DNA of 64,000 bases from Planctomycetota bacterium. Its GTDB lineage: Bacteria > Planctomycetota > UBA1135. Position 1 is the stretch's first letter, and every line of letters starts with the position of its first letter. The DNA is taken from positions 57,599 through 121,598 of the forward strand of contig QQUA01000001.1 in the NCBI GenBank assembly GCA_008501825.1. Direction: 5' to 3'. The notes below the pieces were generated by a model. The model did no database searches. It saw only the letters and a program-made list of their open reading frames with translations, and had not been told where the DNA came from. Position numbers and translations under genes: made by a program. Shown piece after piece: positions 18,284-27,900 of this stretch.

Positions 18284-18862
18284 ATGAAGCTTTTCCGAAT
18301 CCAGCAGCCAACTGAATCCGGCCAGCGCGGCCGAGCCGGCGTCGTCATTCTGGTTTTCTTTTTATTGCTGACGGTCTGGTTGATTTACACCGCTCAGAAG
18401 ATGTTCTCCAGCGACGAGGCGGAGATCGCCGAGATCGGCCGCAGCATCCTGCCGATCGAAATCCCCGTGGACATGAAAGGAAGCCGGGGAGTCAGCCTTC
18501 ATGGCACCCGCATGGCTTGGTTCGAGCCGGTGGATGGGGCCGATCACGGCCGGCAACTCGCCCTGATGGCTACGCCGAAAGACAAAGCCCAGGAAGCGGC
18601 GGAAGCCAGTAAAGGGCGATGGTTCGACGACATGGCGGAGATCGTCGACCCGGGCGGTACTTTCTCGGCTCGCCTACAGGGCAAAGAAGTGCCCGGCCGT
18701 TGGAGGAAGTTCCGCAAAACCGATGGCGCCGTTTTCAGCGAGTTCCGAGTCGAAATCGACCGCGGCGAGGAACAGCTCCTGCTGATCTTGGCCGGCCCGG
18801 AAAATTCCACCGAGCAAGCCGATCTGCAAGCTTTTTTGGATACGGTTCCAGAAAGCTACTAA
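18284..18862 (+). CDS. Unknown single-pass membrane protein upstream of third dynamin-like gene
   Basis: A 192-residue protein from the ATG at 18284. A basic N-terminus is followed by one transmembrane helix (about 21-38, VVILVFFLLLTVWLIY) and an extracytoplasmic domain with a proline-rich start (ILPIEIPVDMKG), a central beta-like region (about 60-90), and a final strand plus helix (LLLILAGPENSTEQADL). No family was recognised. It is 7 bases downstream of the radical SAM gene and about 145 bases upstream of the third dynamin-like gene. Its layout resembles the membrane protein at 3726-4502. Confidence 0.75.
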   Translation: MKLFRIQQPTESGQRGRAGVVILVFFLLLTVWLIYTAQKMFSSDEAEIAEIGRSILPIEIPVDMKGSRGVSLHGTRMAWFEPVDGADHGRQLALMATPKDKAQEAAEASKGRWFDDMAEIVDPGGTFSARLQGKEVPGRWRKFRKTDGAVFSEFRVEIDRGEEQLLLILAGPENSTEQADLQAFLDTVPESY

Positions 18863-19007
18863 GCCTTTTGTAAAGAAACGTAGGATGGGTTAGGCGCGCA
18901 AACCGCGTCCAAACAGGGAAATGCCGTCTTTTCAGCCCATTTGGCCAGGAAAGCGCATTTTCGCATCTAGCAACCTGGTTTTCATTCCGCCATAATTAGC
19001 CTTGACC

Positions 19008-21197
19008 ATGCGCACGTTGCTGAGCCAGTTCTGTGAGGAATTCGAGGCAGTGGTGAAGCCTTTGCTCACCCCCCTGCACCAAGCCGCCGAAGCCTTGGGC
19101 AACGCCTCCGAGTCCATCCCCGCCCGCCGTATTCTTCCCGGTCTTCGGGACAACCGCCACCAGCTTCAAGCTTTGGCGGAAAAAGTCGGCGAACAACAAG
19201 CTTATGTACTGATCTTCGGACCCCTGAAGAGCGGTAAATCCACCCTCATGAATGCCATGAGTGCGGCCTACGTGAGCGAAGTGACCAGCTTGCCGGCCTA
19301 TCCCTGCATGGTTTACGTGACCCACAGTGAACAGCGCGAGCTGGAAATCACACGCTATAGCGGGGAGAAAGAGCGGCTGTCCGATTTGGCGGCCTTGCGG
19401 ATGCAGCTCAACCGCGCCCACACTGAATTGGCGGAGCAAATCCGGGAAGTGGAGGAAGAGGGCGAACAATTCGATCCCGGCATCCACTACCCGCAGGCCA
19501 TTCGTCGCGTGGACGTCCGGGTTCCTGCTCCGGAACTGGCTCAGTCGGGAGCGGTCCTGGTCGACACTCCCGGCCTCTACACTCGAATGAAATTCGGCTA
19601 CGACCGCATGACTCGGGATTTCCGGGACACGGCGGCCTGCGCCATCTTCGTGGTGAAGACGGAGAACCTGTTCTTGGAGCAGGTCTTTGCCGAGTTCAAC
19701 GAACTGCTTGCCCTGTTCAGCCGCATCTTCCTGTTGGTCAACCTGGACACCACCAAGAAGGACCTGCGGCCGGACGGCAGCCTGGTCCCGAGTTTGGAGC
19801 ACGATGACCCGATCCGGATCATCGAAGCTTTCGAAAACCTGTCGATGAGCGCCCCCCTCAAGGCCGCCGCCGACGAGGGCCGGTTGCGGATCTACCCGGT
19901 GGATTTGCTGCGGGCGGCTTCGGCCCGCTTGCAGGCCAGGGATGAGGAAGGTTTGGGGCAGCCCCTGGACGAGGAACCGATCGACCCGACCAAACAGGCC
20001 GATTTCGATTCCTTCCTCACCGACCTGACTGATTATTTGAACAGCACCGACTATTTGGTCGCCTTCCTCGGCGACAGCTTGCGTCATGCCAACTCGCTGC
20101 TGGAGGAGCTGCGCACCCTGTGTGGCAACGAAGCGGTTTTGGAATTGGTTCGCCAAGTCGAAGAGCTGGAAGCCCGCAAGGAAAGCGCCAGCCGCTTGGG
20201 AGACCGCATTCAAAAATTGGAGAAGTTCGGTTGGGAACCGAGTTTCGGCAATTTGCACGCCGCCTTGAGGCGGGCCGTCGACGGCGAAGCGGAAGATATC
20301 CGAGAGAAGACCCGAACCGCTTTAGGCGGCGCGGTGGAAAATTGGTTCCAAAACGACACCAGTCTGCGGGCCTTGGTCGAGGACCAGGTCAATCCTTTGC
20401 TGGCTTCCTGCCAGAATGAACTGGCGCTTTTGGCCCAGAAGAGTTTGCGGGAGAACGCCGGCTCTCGCCACGGCGGCGCCAAGATCGCTTCTTCCATGGA
20501 AGAAGACTTGACCGCGGCCAACATCGATTTGCTGGCCATCGGCCGCAAGGCCATGGACCAGGTCGATCCCTACAGCGGTGTGTCCACCGCCATGCCCCAG
20601 ATGGACACCGCTGAAATCCCGGTTCGCAAGAGCTTTTGGGATTGGATCTTGTTCCGCGGCATGGCCGCAGTGCAGCGGCGAGTCTTCGGTTCTCCGGAAC
20701 GTCCCACCCACCGCATTCCCAGACAAACCAAGGGCAAGCGGATGGGTTCCGAAGCCAAAGTCGCCATCCGTGAACAGCTCGACGACTTCCTCGATCAATT
20801 CTTCCCGGAAGCCGTGGAGCGCATCGCCGACACTCTGTACGGCAACTACGTCGCCGGAGCCGTGGACGGCATCCGCCGGCATTTGCGCAGCCGGGTGAAA
20901 GAGAATCAGACCGTCCTTGAGCAGTTGGCCACTCGGCTCAATGAAGTGGCTCAAGTCCGGTCCATGTTGGGCGCCTTGGAAACGGCTTCGGATCGAGCTC
21001 AGTCCGAGTTGGAGGGACTTTCCTCCCACTATGGCGAAACCGACCCTGAGCTATTGATTCAGCCCGTAGAAGGAGAAGACGAACCGGCGGAAGAGGCGGT
21101 GGCCGTAGAAGTCAGCGCCGAAGTTTCCAGTGAAGATAGCGCAAGCCAGGAAGGTGGAAGCGATGAGGACGGCGATCTGTTGATCACCGAGCTTTAA
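19008..21197 (+). CDS. Dynamin-like GTPase, third copy
   Basis: A 729-residue GTPase from the ATG at 19008 (an in-frame TTG lies two codons earlier). G1 is GPLKSGKS (71-78), G3 is a canonical DTPG (186-189), and the G4 region is FLLVNLDTTKKD (about 241-252). A long helical segment follows, containing Trp/Phe-rich FWDWILFRGMAAV (about 545), a possible membrane-contact element, then coiled-coil helices and a highly acidic tail rich in Glu, Ser and Asp (about 685-729). It matches the layout of bacterial dynamin-like proteins and keeps a normal G3, unlike the tandem pair at 5189-8774. A strong terminator follows. Confidence 0.8.
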   Translation: MRTLLSQFCEEFEAVVKPLLTPLHQAAEALGNASESIPARRILPGLRDNRHQLQALAEKVGEQQAYVLIFGPLKSGKSTLMNAMSAAYVSEVTSLPAYPCMVYVTHSEQRELEITRYSGEKERLSDLAALRMQLNRAHTELAEQIREVEEEGEQFDPGIHYPQAIRRVDVRVPAPELAQSGAVLVDTPGLYTRMKFGYDRMTRDFRDTAACAIFVVKTENLFLEQVFAEFNELLALFSRIFLLVNLDTTKKDLRPDGSLVPSLEHDDPIRIIEAFENLSMSAPLKAAADEGRLRIYPVDLLRAASARLQARDEEGLGQPLDEEPIDPTKQADFDSFLTDLTDYLNSTDYLVAFLGDSLRHANSLLEELRTLCGNEAVLELVRQVEELEARKESASRLGDRIQKLEKFGWEPSFGNLHAALRRAVDGEAEDIREKTRTALGGAVENWFQNDTSLRALVEDQVNPLLASCQNELALLAQKSLRENAGSRHGGAKIASSMEEDLTAANIDLLAIGRKAMDQVDPYSGVSTAMPQMDTAEIPVRKSFWDWILFRGMAAVQRRVFGSPERPTHRIPRQTKGKRMGSEAKVAIREQLDDFLDQFFPEAVERIADTLYGNYVAGAVDGIRRHLRSRVKENQTVLEQLATRLNEVAQVRSMLGALETASDRAQSELEGLSSHYGETDPELLIQPVEGEDEPAEEAVAVEVSAEVSSEDSASQEGGSDEDGDLLITEL

Positions 21198-21226
21198 GCC
21201 TTCCACTGGGATTTGCTTCCCGCTCC

Positions 21227-21261
21227 AGCCCCGGGCTCCCTACGGATCCCGGGGCTCTTTT
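21227..21261 (+). terminator. Intrinsic terminator after third dynamin-like gene
   Basis: Perfect 9-base arms AGCCCCGGG (21227-21235) and CCCGGGGCT (21248-21256) with a 12-base loop are followed by CTTTT. It lies 30 bases after the dynamin-like stop and just overlaps the stop of the convergent sulfatase gene. Confidence 0.85.
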
Positions 21262-23168
21262 CATTCCTCATCATCCACGTAACCCAGTTGTTCCAAATCC
21301 CGCTGTTGATCCAAACTCAAAGCGGCGTCCTGGCCGATCTCAGCTTGTTCCGCCAAAGCGGTGGCTTGTTTCAACATGGCTTCCAGGATCTCCGGCCGGC
21401 TGGCGGATAAATCGTGTTGCTCCTCGGGATCTTGTTCGGGACGAAACAGCCCTCGCGGAGTCAAAAACAATCCCTCGACTCCGAGTTGATCGTATTCCAA
21501 AATCAATTTGAAGCCGTTTTGGTAATAAGCCAACTCCTTCAAGCTGGCTCCCAAATAAACCCAATCGGCCGAAGTGCCCTCAAACTTCCTTAGATCTCTC
21601 CCCTTCATGAAATCGGGAATCGGAACTCCGGCATAAGCCAGCAGCGTTGGGGCCACGTCCTCGAGGGTCGGCGGTTGTGCCCACTTTCCAGGCTTCAAAT
21701 CCGGGGCCCGCAAAACGAAGGGAACTCGAAGCAGGGTTTCGTATACCGAGTTGTTGTGCAACATGAGACCGTGTTCGCCGAAATGCTCGCCGTGGTCGGA
21801 AGTAAACAAAACCACGGTCGGCCGGCCTCCGGCTTCGATTTTTTGCATCACCGTTCCAATGCATCGGTCCATGAAGATGACTTCTTCCAAATAAAGTTGA
21901 TGTAAATACGGAATCGCCTCGAAAGCCTCAGGATGAGCCAAATCGATCCCACTTTGCAGCAGGCGGGCCATGCCCAAACTGCCGGGATCCTGACCTTGGT
22001 AGGCCTCGGGAAATTTCAGCCCTTCAGTCAGCATGCCGGAAGTCGAGGGATCCGCCGCATAGGGCTGATGCGGGTCCATGAAATGTAAAAAGAAAAAGTA
22101 AGGCCGTTCTTCGTTGGCCAAGGCATCGAGGTATTTGCCGGCGGCATCCCGGGTTTGGGCTCCCCGAGCCGAACCTCCACCTTCTTCCAGACGGAGCATC
22201 AAAATCTTTCGCAACAAAAGTTCTTCGTAGGCCCGGGGCAGAAGCCAACCGAACCAGGTTCCCCTTGCCGCACGCCACTTTATTTTCTTGGCCTTGGCCA
22301 AGTTCTTATTGAAAGTAGCCAGATTTTGGTAAACCTCAAAGCCGCGATGGAAGGCCGTCGCCCGACTTAGAACGGAAGTGGAAGAAAGGCCAACGGTTCG
22401 GTAGCCCGCCTTGTTCAAGATTTCGGCCAATACCGGTAAGTGGTCCGGCATTTTCTTGGTGTTCTTCCGAGCCCCGTGAACCAACACGCCGGCGCCGGTC
22501 ATCATGGTGGCATGACTGGGCAAAGTCGCCGGCGCCGGAGCCAGGCCGAAATCCGCCCAACGGCTTTCAGAACGAAGCCGATCGAGATTTGGAGTCGGAA
22601 CCCGGTCATCCAAAATCGCATCGGCCCGCAAGGTGTCCACGGAAATCAACACCAGGTCCGGCCCGGAAGGCGATGGATCCGTTCTCAAGGGCAAGGCTTG
22701 ATGAGAATCGGAGGTCCCGCTGGTCTCCGGGGGCAACGCCGGCATCCAAAAGCCCAAGACCAAGAAAATGGCAAGGGAGGCGAAGGTGACGGCTCCGTTC
22801 CATCGAGCGCTCGGAGCCGCCCAACGGCCGAGATAAAAAGCCATGCCAGCGCCAAGCAAGGTGAGCGCTGGAACCCAATAACGCCAAGCCACCGCCAAAG
22901 AGATCCAATCGCCGAAGCAGGGCCCGAGAGCCACGGCCAATCCCAGCCAAAAACTCGTTTTCACCGCACAAGCAGACCCCCAACGGCATAAGAGCAAGGC
23001 TCCGCCGGAGGCCAGGAGAGCGAGCGGAACATTGGCGCTGTAAAGGAGCAGGACCTTCACTCCCGCCAAGGAAAAGCCCAGCACGTCGGGGAAAAACAGC
23101 AAATGGAAAAAGCTTCCCAATGATGCCCCGCTGGCCCCGGCGAGGAAACAGGCCAGTCCGCGTTTCAC
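21261..23168 (-). CDS. Membrane-bound sulfatase-superfamily hydrolase with Thr nucleophile position
   Basis: A 635-residue protein. I place the start at GTG 23168, giving the basic MKRG then about five or six transmembrane helices (to about 180); longer in-frame starts would run into the divergent gene. The catalytic part begins with DLVLISVDTLRAD (metal Asp) near 185, continues with PAPATLPSHATMMTGAG near 215 and ends the metal site with LFTSDHGEHFGEHG. Sulfatases have Cys/Ser in C-x-P-x-R; here the position is Thr and the motif T-L-P-S-H, so formylglycine cannot form. Thr is the nucleophile in related phosphoglycerol and phosphoethanolamine transferases. Hydrolase versus transferase cannot be decided. 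A TATAAT box precedes it. Confidence 0.82.
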   Translation of the reverse strand: MKRGLACFLAGASGASLGSFFHLLFFPDVLGFSLAGVKVLLLYSANVPLALLASGGALLLCRWGSACAVKTSFWLGLAVALGPCFGDWISLAVAWRYWVPALTLLGAGMAFYLGRWAAPSARWNGAVTFASLAIFLVLGFWMPALPPETSGTSDSHQALPLRTDPSPSGPDLVLISVDTLRADAILDDRVPTPNLDRLRSESRWADFGLAPAPATLPSHATMMTGAGVLVHGARKNTKKMPDHLPVLAEILNKAGYRTVGLSSTSVLSRATAFHRGFEVYQNLATFNKNLAKAKKIKWRAARGTWFGWLLPRAYEELLLRKILMLRLEEGGGSARGAQTRDAAGKYLDALANEERPYFFFLHFMDPHQPYAADPSTSGMLTEGLKFPEAYQGQDPGSLGMARLLQSGIDLAHPEAFEAIPYLHQLYLEEVIFMDRCIGTVMQKIEAGGRPTVVLFTSDHGEHFGEHGLMLHNNSVYETLLRVPFVLRAPDLKPGKWAQPPTLEDVAPTLLAYAGVPIPDFMKGRDLRKFEGTSADWVYLGASLKELAYYQNGFKLILEYDQLGVEGLFLTPRGLFRPEQDPEEQHDLSASRPEILEAMLKQATALAEQAEIGQDAALSLDQQRDLEQLGYVDDEE

Positions 23169-23205
23169 ACTGAATGGTTGAGGAGCATTTTGAACCACAG
23201 GGCGA

Positions 23206-23211
23206 ATTATA
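23206..23211 (-). promoter_or_regulatory. Candidate -10 box for the sulfatase-like gene
   Basis: A perfect TATAAT on the minus strand at 23211-23206, 38 bases before the proposed GTG start at 23168. The -35 region at 17-base spacing is poor (TCAAGA), so this is a partial match. Its position supports the shorter start choice for the sulfatase-like gene. Confidence 0.4.
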
Positions 23212-23318
23212 GGTGGGGCCGTCAAGGGTCTTGACGACCTGGTTATCCTTCTCCGTTCACCGGCTTCCTCGTGCCACAACACGGGGTCGCCCCTCTGGAA
23301 GTTTCCGTCCCGAAAAAG

Positions 23319-24224
23319 ATGAGCCCGACCCTCCCGGATTCCCGCAACGCCGACATTCTGATCCACGTCGGTGGCGAACTGCTTCCCCGCGAAGAAGCCA
23401 AGGTTTCGGTTTTCGACAGTTCCGTTCAGGGTGGAGACGCGGTTTGGGAAGGCTTACGGGTTTACGACGGCCGCATTTTTCAGTTGGACGCCCATTTAGA
23501 TCGACTCTTCGCTTCCGCCAAGGCCATGGCCTTCGCTGAAGTCCCGACCCGAGAAGAAGTAAAGGCGGCTATTTTCGAAACCTTGAAGGCCAATGGCATG
23601 CGGGATCAAGCCCACATCCGCTTGACCTTGACTCGAGGCAAGAAAGTGACCTCCGGCATGGACATCCGTCACAACCAATATGGTCCTTGCTTGATCGTTC
23701 TGGCGGAATGGAAGCCCCCCATCTACGACCAGGGTGGAATTCGTTTGATTACCAGCGCCATCCGCCGCAATACCCCGCAGTGCGTGGATTCCAAAATCCA
23801 CCACAACAATCTGATCAACAACATCTTGGCCAAAATCGAAGCCAACGTCGCCGGGGTCGACGACGCCGTGATGCTCGACGTTCACGGCTTTGTTTCCGAA
23901 ACCAATGCCACCAATCTTTTTATGATTCGCAAAGGCAAGCTCCTGACCCCTCATGCCGACGCTTGCTTACCGGGAATCACTCGGCGTACCGTGTTGGAGA
24001 TCGCCCGCGCCGACGAGATGGCGGTAGCCGAGCGCAACATCTCCATCAGTGAACTTTGGAGCGCCGATGAGTGCTTCACCACCGGCACCATGGGAGAATT
24101 GGCCCCCGTGTTGGAAATTGACGGCCGCCTCATCGGCGACGGCAAGGTCGGCCTTTACACCCGGCGTTTGCAAAAACTCTACGCCGAACGGACCCAAGGC
24201 GAAGGGGAACCGCTGCCGTTTTAA
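23319..24224 (+). CDS. ilvE: Class IV aminotransferase, branched-chain type
   Basis: A 301-residue fold-type IV PLP enzyme from the ATG at 23319; an in-frame GTG at 23271 is less likely because the conserved domain begins soon after the ATG. The PLP-binding Lys is K159 (CVDSKIHHNN), and the pyridine-N-contacting Glu is E194 (GFVSETNATNLF). The phosphate-cup motif is near TGTMGELAP. Position and spacing agree with IlvE, which transfers amino groups between Leu/Ile/Val and 2-oxoglutarate; D-amino acid aminotransferases have a similar fold, so specificity is not certain. The next gene starts on the base after its stop. Confidence 0.85.
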   Translation: MSPTLPDSRNADILIHVGGELLPREEAKVSVFDSSVQGGDAVWEGLRVYDGRIFQLDAHLDRLFASAKAMAFAEVPTREEVKAAIFETLKANGMRDQAHIRLTLTRGKKVTSGMDIRHNQYGPCLIVLAEWKPPIYDQGGIRLITSAIRRNTPQCVDSKIHHNNLINNILAKIEANVAGVDDAVMLDVHGFVSETNATNLFMIRKGKLLTPHADACLPGITRRTVLEIARADEMAVAERNISISELWSADECFTTGTMGELAPVLEIDGRLIGDGKVGLYTRRLQKLYAERTQGEGEPLPF

Positions 24225-24941
24225 TTGAAATCCTTCCTCCAGCTTCTTTTCCTGTGCGGGGTGGTGGGATGCACCACCGTCATCAGCCCGCATACTTTGG
24301 AGATGGCGGCGGAGGAAGGAGAAATCCTGCCGCAACAGCGAGACCAAGCCCTCGTTCTTTGGCAGCAGGCGGTGGAGCGAGCCAATGCCTTCCTGCAATC
24401 GGAGGCGCGCCAAACCCTGCCGCCGTCCAATTTGGTTTTGCAAGCCGAAGGCATGGAGTTTCGGAGTCAAGCCGGCTCATGGCCGCTTCAGGTTCGGTCG
24501 ACTTGGTGGGGCGACCTCACCGTAGATTTTGGGTTTGAGGCCCAGGAACGAAGCGACGGTTTCGTGGTTGGAAGCCGGGGCGAAGGTCCGGAAATCTTGG
24601 CGAACTCTTTTTTCCGAGAGCCTTCAGGCCATTGGCGCGATCCCGATTCCATGGCTGAATTGATTCTGCACGAAATCACCCACGTGGTCTATAAAAAGGG
24701 AACGGTCGGCTTCTTTCCAGGAGTCGCTTATTACCTGGAAGTCATTTTTACCTTTTCCACCGTCGATCACTCGGCGGAAGAATTGCCTTATGCCACCAGC
24801 CGGGAATTTTGGCGGTTTGCGGGGAAGACACCCTTGCAGGTGGATTCCGGTCCTGCAAGGGTGCACGATTCCAATGAGGTGGATGGGTCAATTCTGCCCA
24901 TCAGGATCGGAGGAAATATCCGCAAAACCGCCAATGATTAA
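24225..24941 (+). CDS. Putative HExxH lipoprotein
   Basis: A 238-residue protein starting with TTG directly after the aminotransferase stop codon, so translation is probably coupled. The N-terminus is a lipoprotein signal with lipobox VVGC (Cys16). An HEITH motif at about 149-153 (MAELILHEITHVVYKK) suggests a zinc site like that of small extracellular peptidases; a third ligand is not obvious. A hydrophobic segment (VAYYLEVIFTF) follows. The last 54 bases overlap the end of the convergent giant lipoprotein gene. Enzymatic activity is inferred only from the motif. Confidence 0.65.
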   Translation: MKSFLQLLFLCGVVGCTTVISPHTLEMAAEEGEILPQQRDQALVLWQQAVERANAFLQSEARQTLPPSNLVLQAEGMEFRSQAGSWPLQVRSTWWGDLTVDFGFEAQERSDGFVVGSRGEGPEILANSFFREPSGHWRDPDSMAELILHEITHVVYKKGTVGFFPGVAYYLEVIFTFSTVDHSAEELPYATSREFWRFAGKTPLQVDSGPARVHDSNEVDGSILPIRIGGNIRKTAND

Positions 24942-27900
24942 GGCTCTTTGGTCGCCGGCACATTCTTCCGCCAAAACATCCAATCCAAAGAAGCCCGGCG
25001 GGCCAATGAATGCGGTGTGGAAGGGCACCACTGCCGTCGCGGAGGGGCTTAAAATCAATTCACCTTCCGGGGTCACCACCAGGCAACTTCCCCCTACCTC
25101 GGTCGTTTGAATACCTCCCAATGGAAACCAATCATAACCCCCTTCGTGGTTATTGGAAAATGCAGCCAGTCCTCCACCGGTATTCACGAAGTCAATAATG
25201 TCGGGGCCGCGCTGGTTGATATGGTCAAGATCTTCATCGGAAATCCCTCCGGAAATGTCGTGGTCGGAAGTCGGCATATAAATGCAATCGTAGTCGAAGA
25301 AGTTCACGCCGGCGATGTCGCTTCCACGGAAATGGTCAACTACGAAACCGAGAGGGTTCACTGCCGAGATCAGGATATTCACATTTGATGAAGTTCCTCC
25401 CAGTTGAACCACTCGATTCGGATTGGCGCTTAAAACGGATTCAGAGGTTACGAAGTAAACAATGTCCTGGATCATTTGCCAGCCAGCACCTCCCACCCAG
25501 GAACCGTGGTCTTCTGGATCCATTCCCGAAAGAATAATTGGGCCAAAACCGCCCCCGAATTCGCTGACCACAATGATTCCAGCATCGGTTAAGCCTCCGG
25601 GAACCGGCTTAACCCCCGGTTCGGTACCGCTGAAAAACGTGCCGCCATCTACCTTGCGCGCACGAATGGTGTAGGTAGGAATGCCGGCGGTGGGCATGCC
25701 GGACAGCAGATAACTGCCGTCACTTTGACTGGTGGATTCCCCGGGCAGTCCAATGATGCTGACTGAAGCATTGGCCACCGGATTGCCGCTTTCATCCATA
25801 ACGAAACCCACTACGTCAGTCACGGCGCTGCTAAGGGAAACCGCTACTTGAGCCACTGCCGTGGCACCGTCATTGGTCGCCGTAATGAAGGCCAAACCGT
25901 CCCCAACAGCGGCGACGATGCCGTTTTCATCCACGGACACGACCTGAGGGTTGCTGGTTCGGTAAAGGGTCCATTCGCTTCGGAAGCTGACGTCCCGTTG
26001 GCTTCCGTCGGAAAGCGTGGCAACAACCGACATCTGAGTTTGCTGGCCTGCGACACTGAGTACCGGATCCAGAACTTCCGCTTCCAAAGTGGCAATGGAA
26101 AGGGGTGCCGTTTCCGTGACCGTGATTCCCGGGATTTTGATGGTCTCACCCTGTTGGATTTGGAATGGATCACTGAAGACGTACCGGGTAACCCCGCCTC
26201 GAGTGCTGGTCCCGCTTAAGCGAAAGAATTCATCGCTTAAAAAATCTGGTGGGGAGCCGGGCCCGCTGGAACCGAATTCATCCAAAGCAGCGACATTGGC
26301 AACATTGAAGGTGCCATCAGGATCCACCGGTACGGTTTGCCCGTTGACCGAAACCACCCAACTATCATCCAAGGCGAGCGGTGGAGGCGGTTGCACTTCG
26401 TCAATTTCTTCCTTGTCACCAATACCGTTTCCGTCCGTATCTGGATTGTTGGGATCCAAGTCGTGCACGAATTCAAGAACGTTACCGACGCCGTCTCCAT
26501 CGGGATCTTCGATCGTATCTAGCCGGTTGCTGGGATCAAGTCCGTGGGCCAACTCCCAAACATCGTCCATTAAGTCGAAATCCTTGTCCTCGAAGGGAGA
26601 GGTCACCCCGCCTATCGTCGGATGGGTGGTACTTCCTCCCGAACACCCAGGAGGCAGGCCCTCTCCTTTACATTCACAGGCCTCCCTTTGTGTTTTGCAA
26701 AAATGATCACCACTTGCATAAGAAACGGCCGCCCAATAGACAAAAGCCGCTGCGGAGCATTTCGCCAGAATTCCAGGGTCGCCTAGGCTACAAAGAGCAC
26801 ATTGTCCCAACATCTCGGTAAAGAAATTGGAGTCACAGCTTTCCTTATCACTGCCGCACGTCCCCCAGCAGACGTCGTGATTGTTGCAAGGAGAGCTAAA
26901 GCAGCAAACGGAAAACGGGATCACCAAACCTTTCAGGGGCAAGCAGTCCGGCACGAACCATTCCGTAGGAATTAAATCGAAGATCTTTCCGGAAGGCCCG
27001 CAGCCGTTGGGGATGGGATCGCAATTCTTACAGTCCCCGTTTACGGCGTAGGGCGGACAATTGCATCCCCAGCCAGCAACCGAAATCCCGGAGCCTGGAT
27101 CAGATTCGATACAAGAGCCGTCGTCGGAAACGCGACCGGTAGCGACAATTTCAAAATTTTCCGTTGCATGGTTGAAACTTAGAAAATAGGTGGTTGTTCC
27201 TGCTGGGAGCCCAGACATGTTCGGATAGGTGATTTCAACCGGAGGATCGAAACGGGTTCCCCCGGGTTGCAGAGTCCAGGCAAACGGCGGGGAAGCACCA
27301 TCTGGCATCGGCATAGGCACCGAATCCGCGTGCACTGGATTCAAGGATAGGGCCACCGGGTTTCCCGGCTGAGGCACGGTGCCGTCCGCCAGGGTGACCG
27401 AACCAGCCTTGACTTTCATACGGAGGCCGGCGATGCCTTCCACTTGCAATTCAACATCCTGGGTATTGTCGAAACTAACGACATTGGCAGGATTTAATCT
27501 TGGTAACTGAACCGGCGTTCCCAATGCATTGGCGGCATCCGGCGCAATGACGACTGCATAGTGCAAACTGGGGAAGGAGCCGGCCGGTACTCCTTGCCCG
27601 TCAACGGCATAGATTGCAGAACCGTCTACGGAAAGGCTGCCCGGCCCAGCTTCTTGGATATTGAGGAATTCAAATCGACCATCAAAATCCGAATCCACTT
27701 CATAGAAACCTGCTCCGATCTCCAGGGTGCAAATCGCCCCTTCCAAAGGTTGTCCCGCATTATTCAATACGATTCCGGAAAAGCGTGTCCCGGAGACGGG
27801 GTCCCGATGAATCCCAGTCAGTGAAAAGACTACAGGAGCTCCCTCCAAATCATCGATCGAAGCTCGAACCGTGTGCAAACCGGCTTCTCCTCCTAACTCA

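Noticed and set aside
18996..20258. 420-codon minus-strand frame opposite the third dynamin-like gene
   Set aside because: The plus strand has complete G1 and G3 motifs and a terminator; the minus frame looks random.
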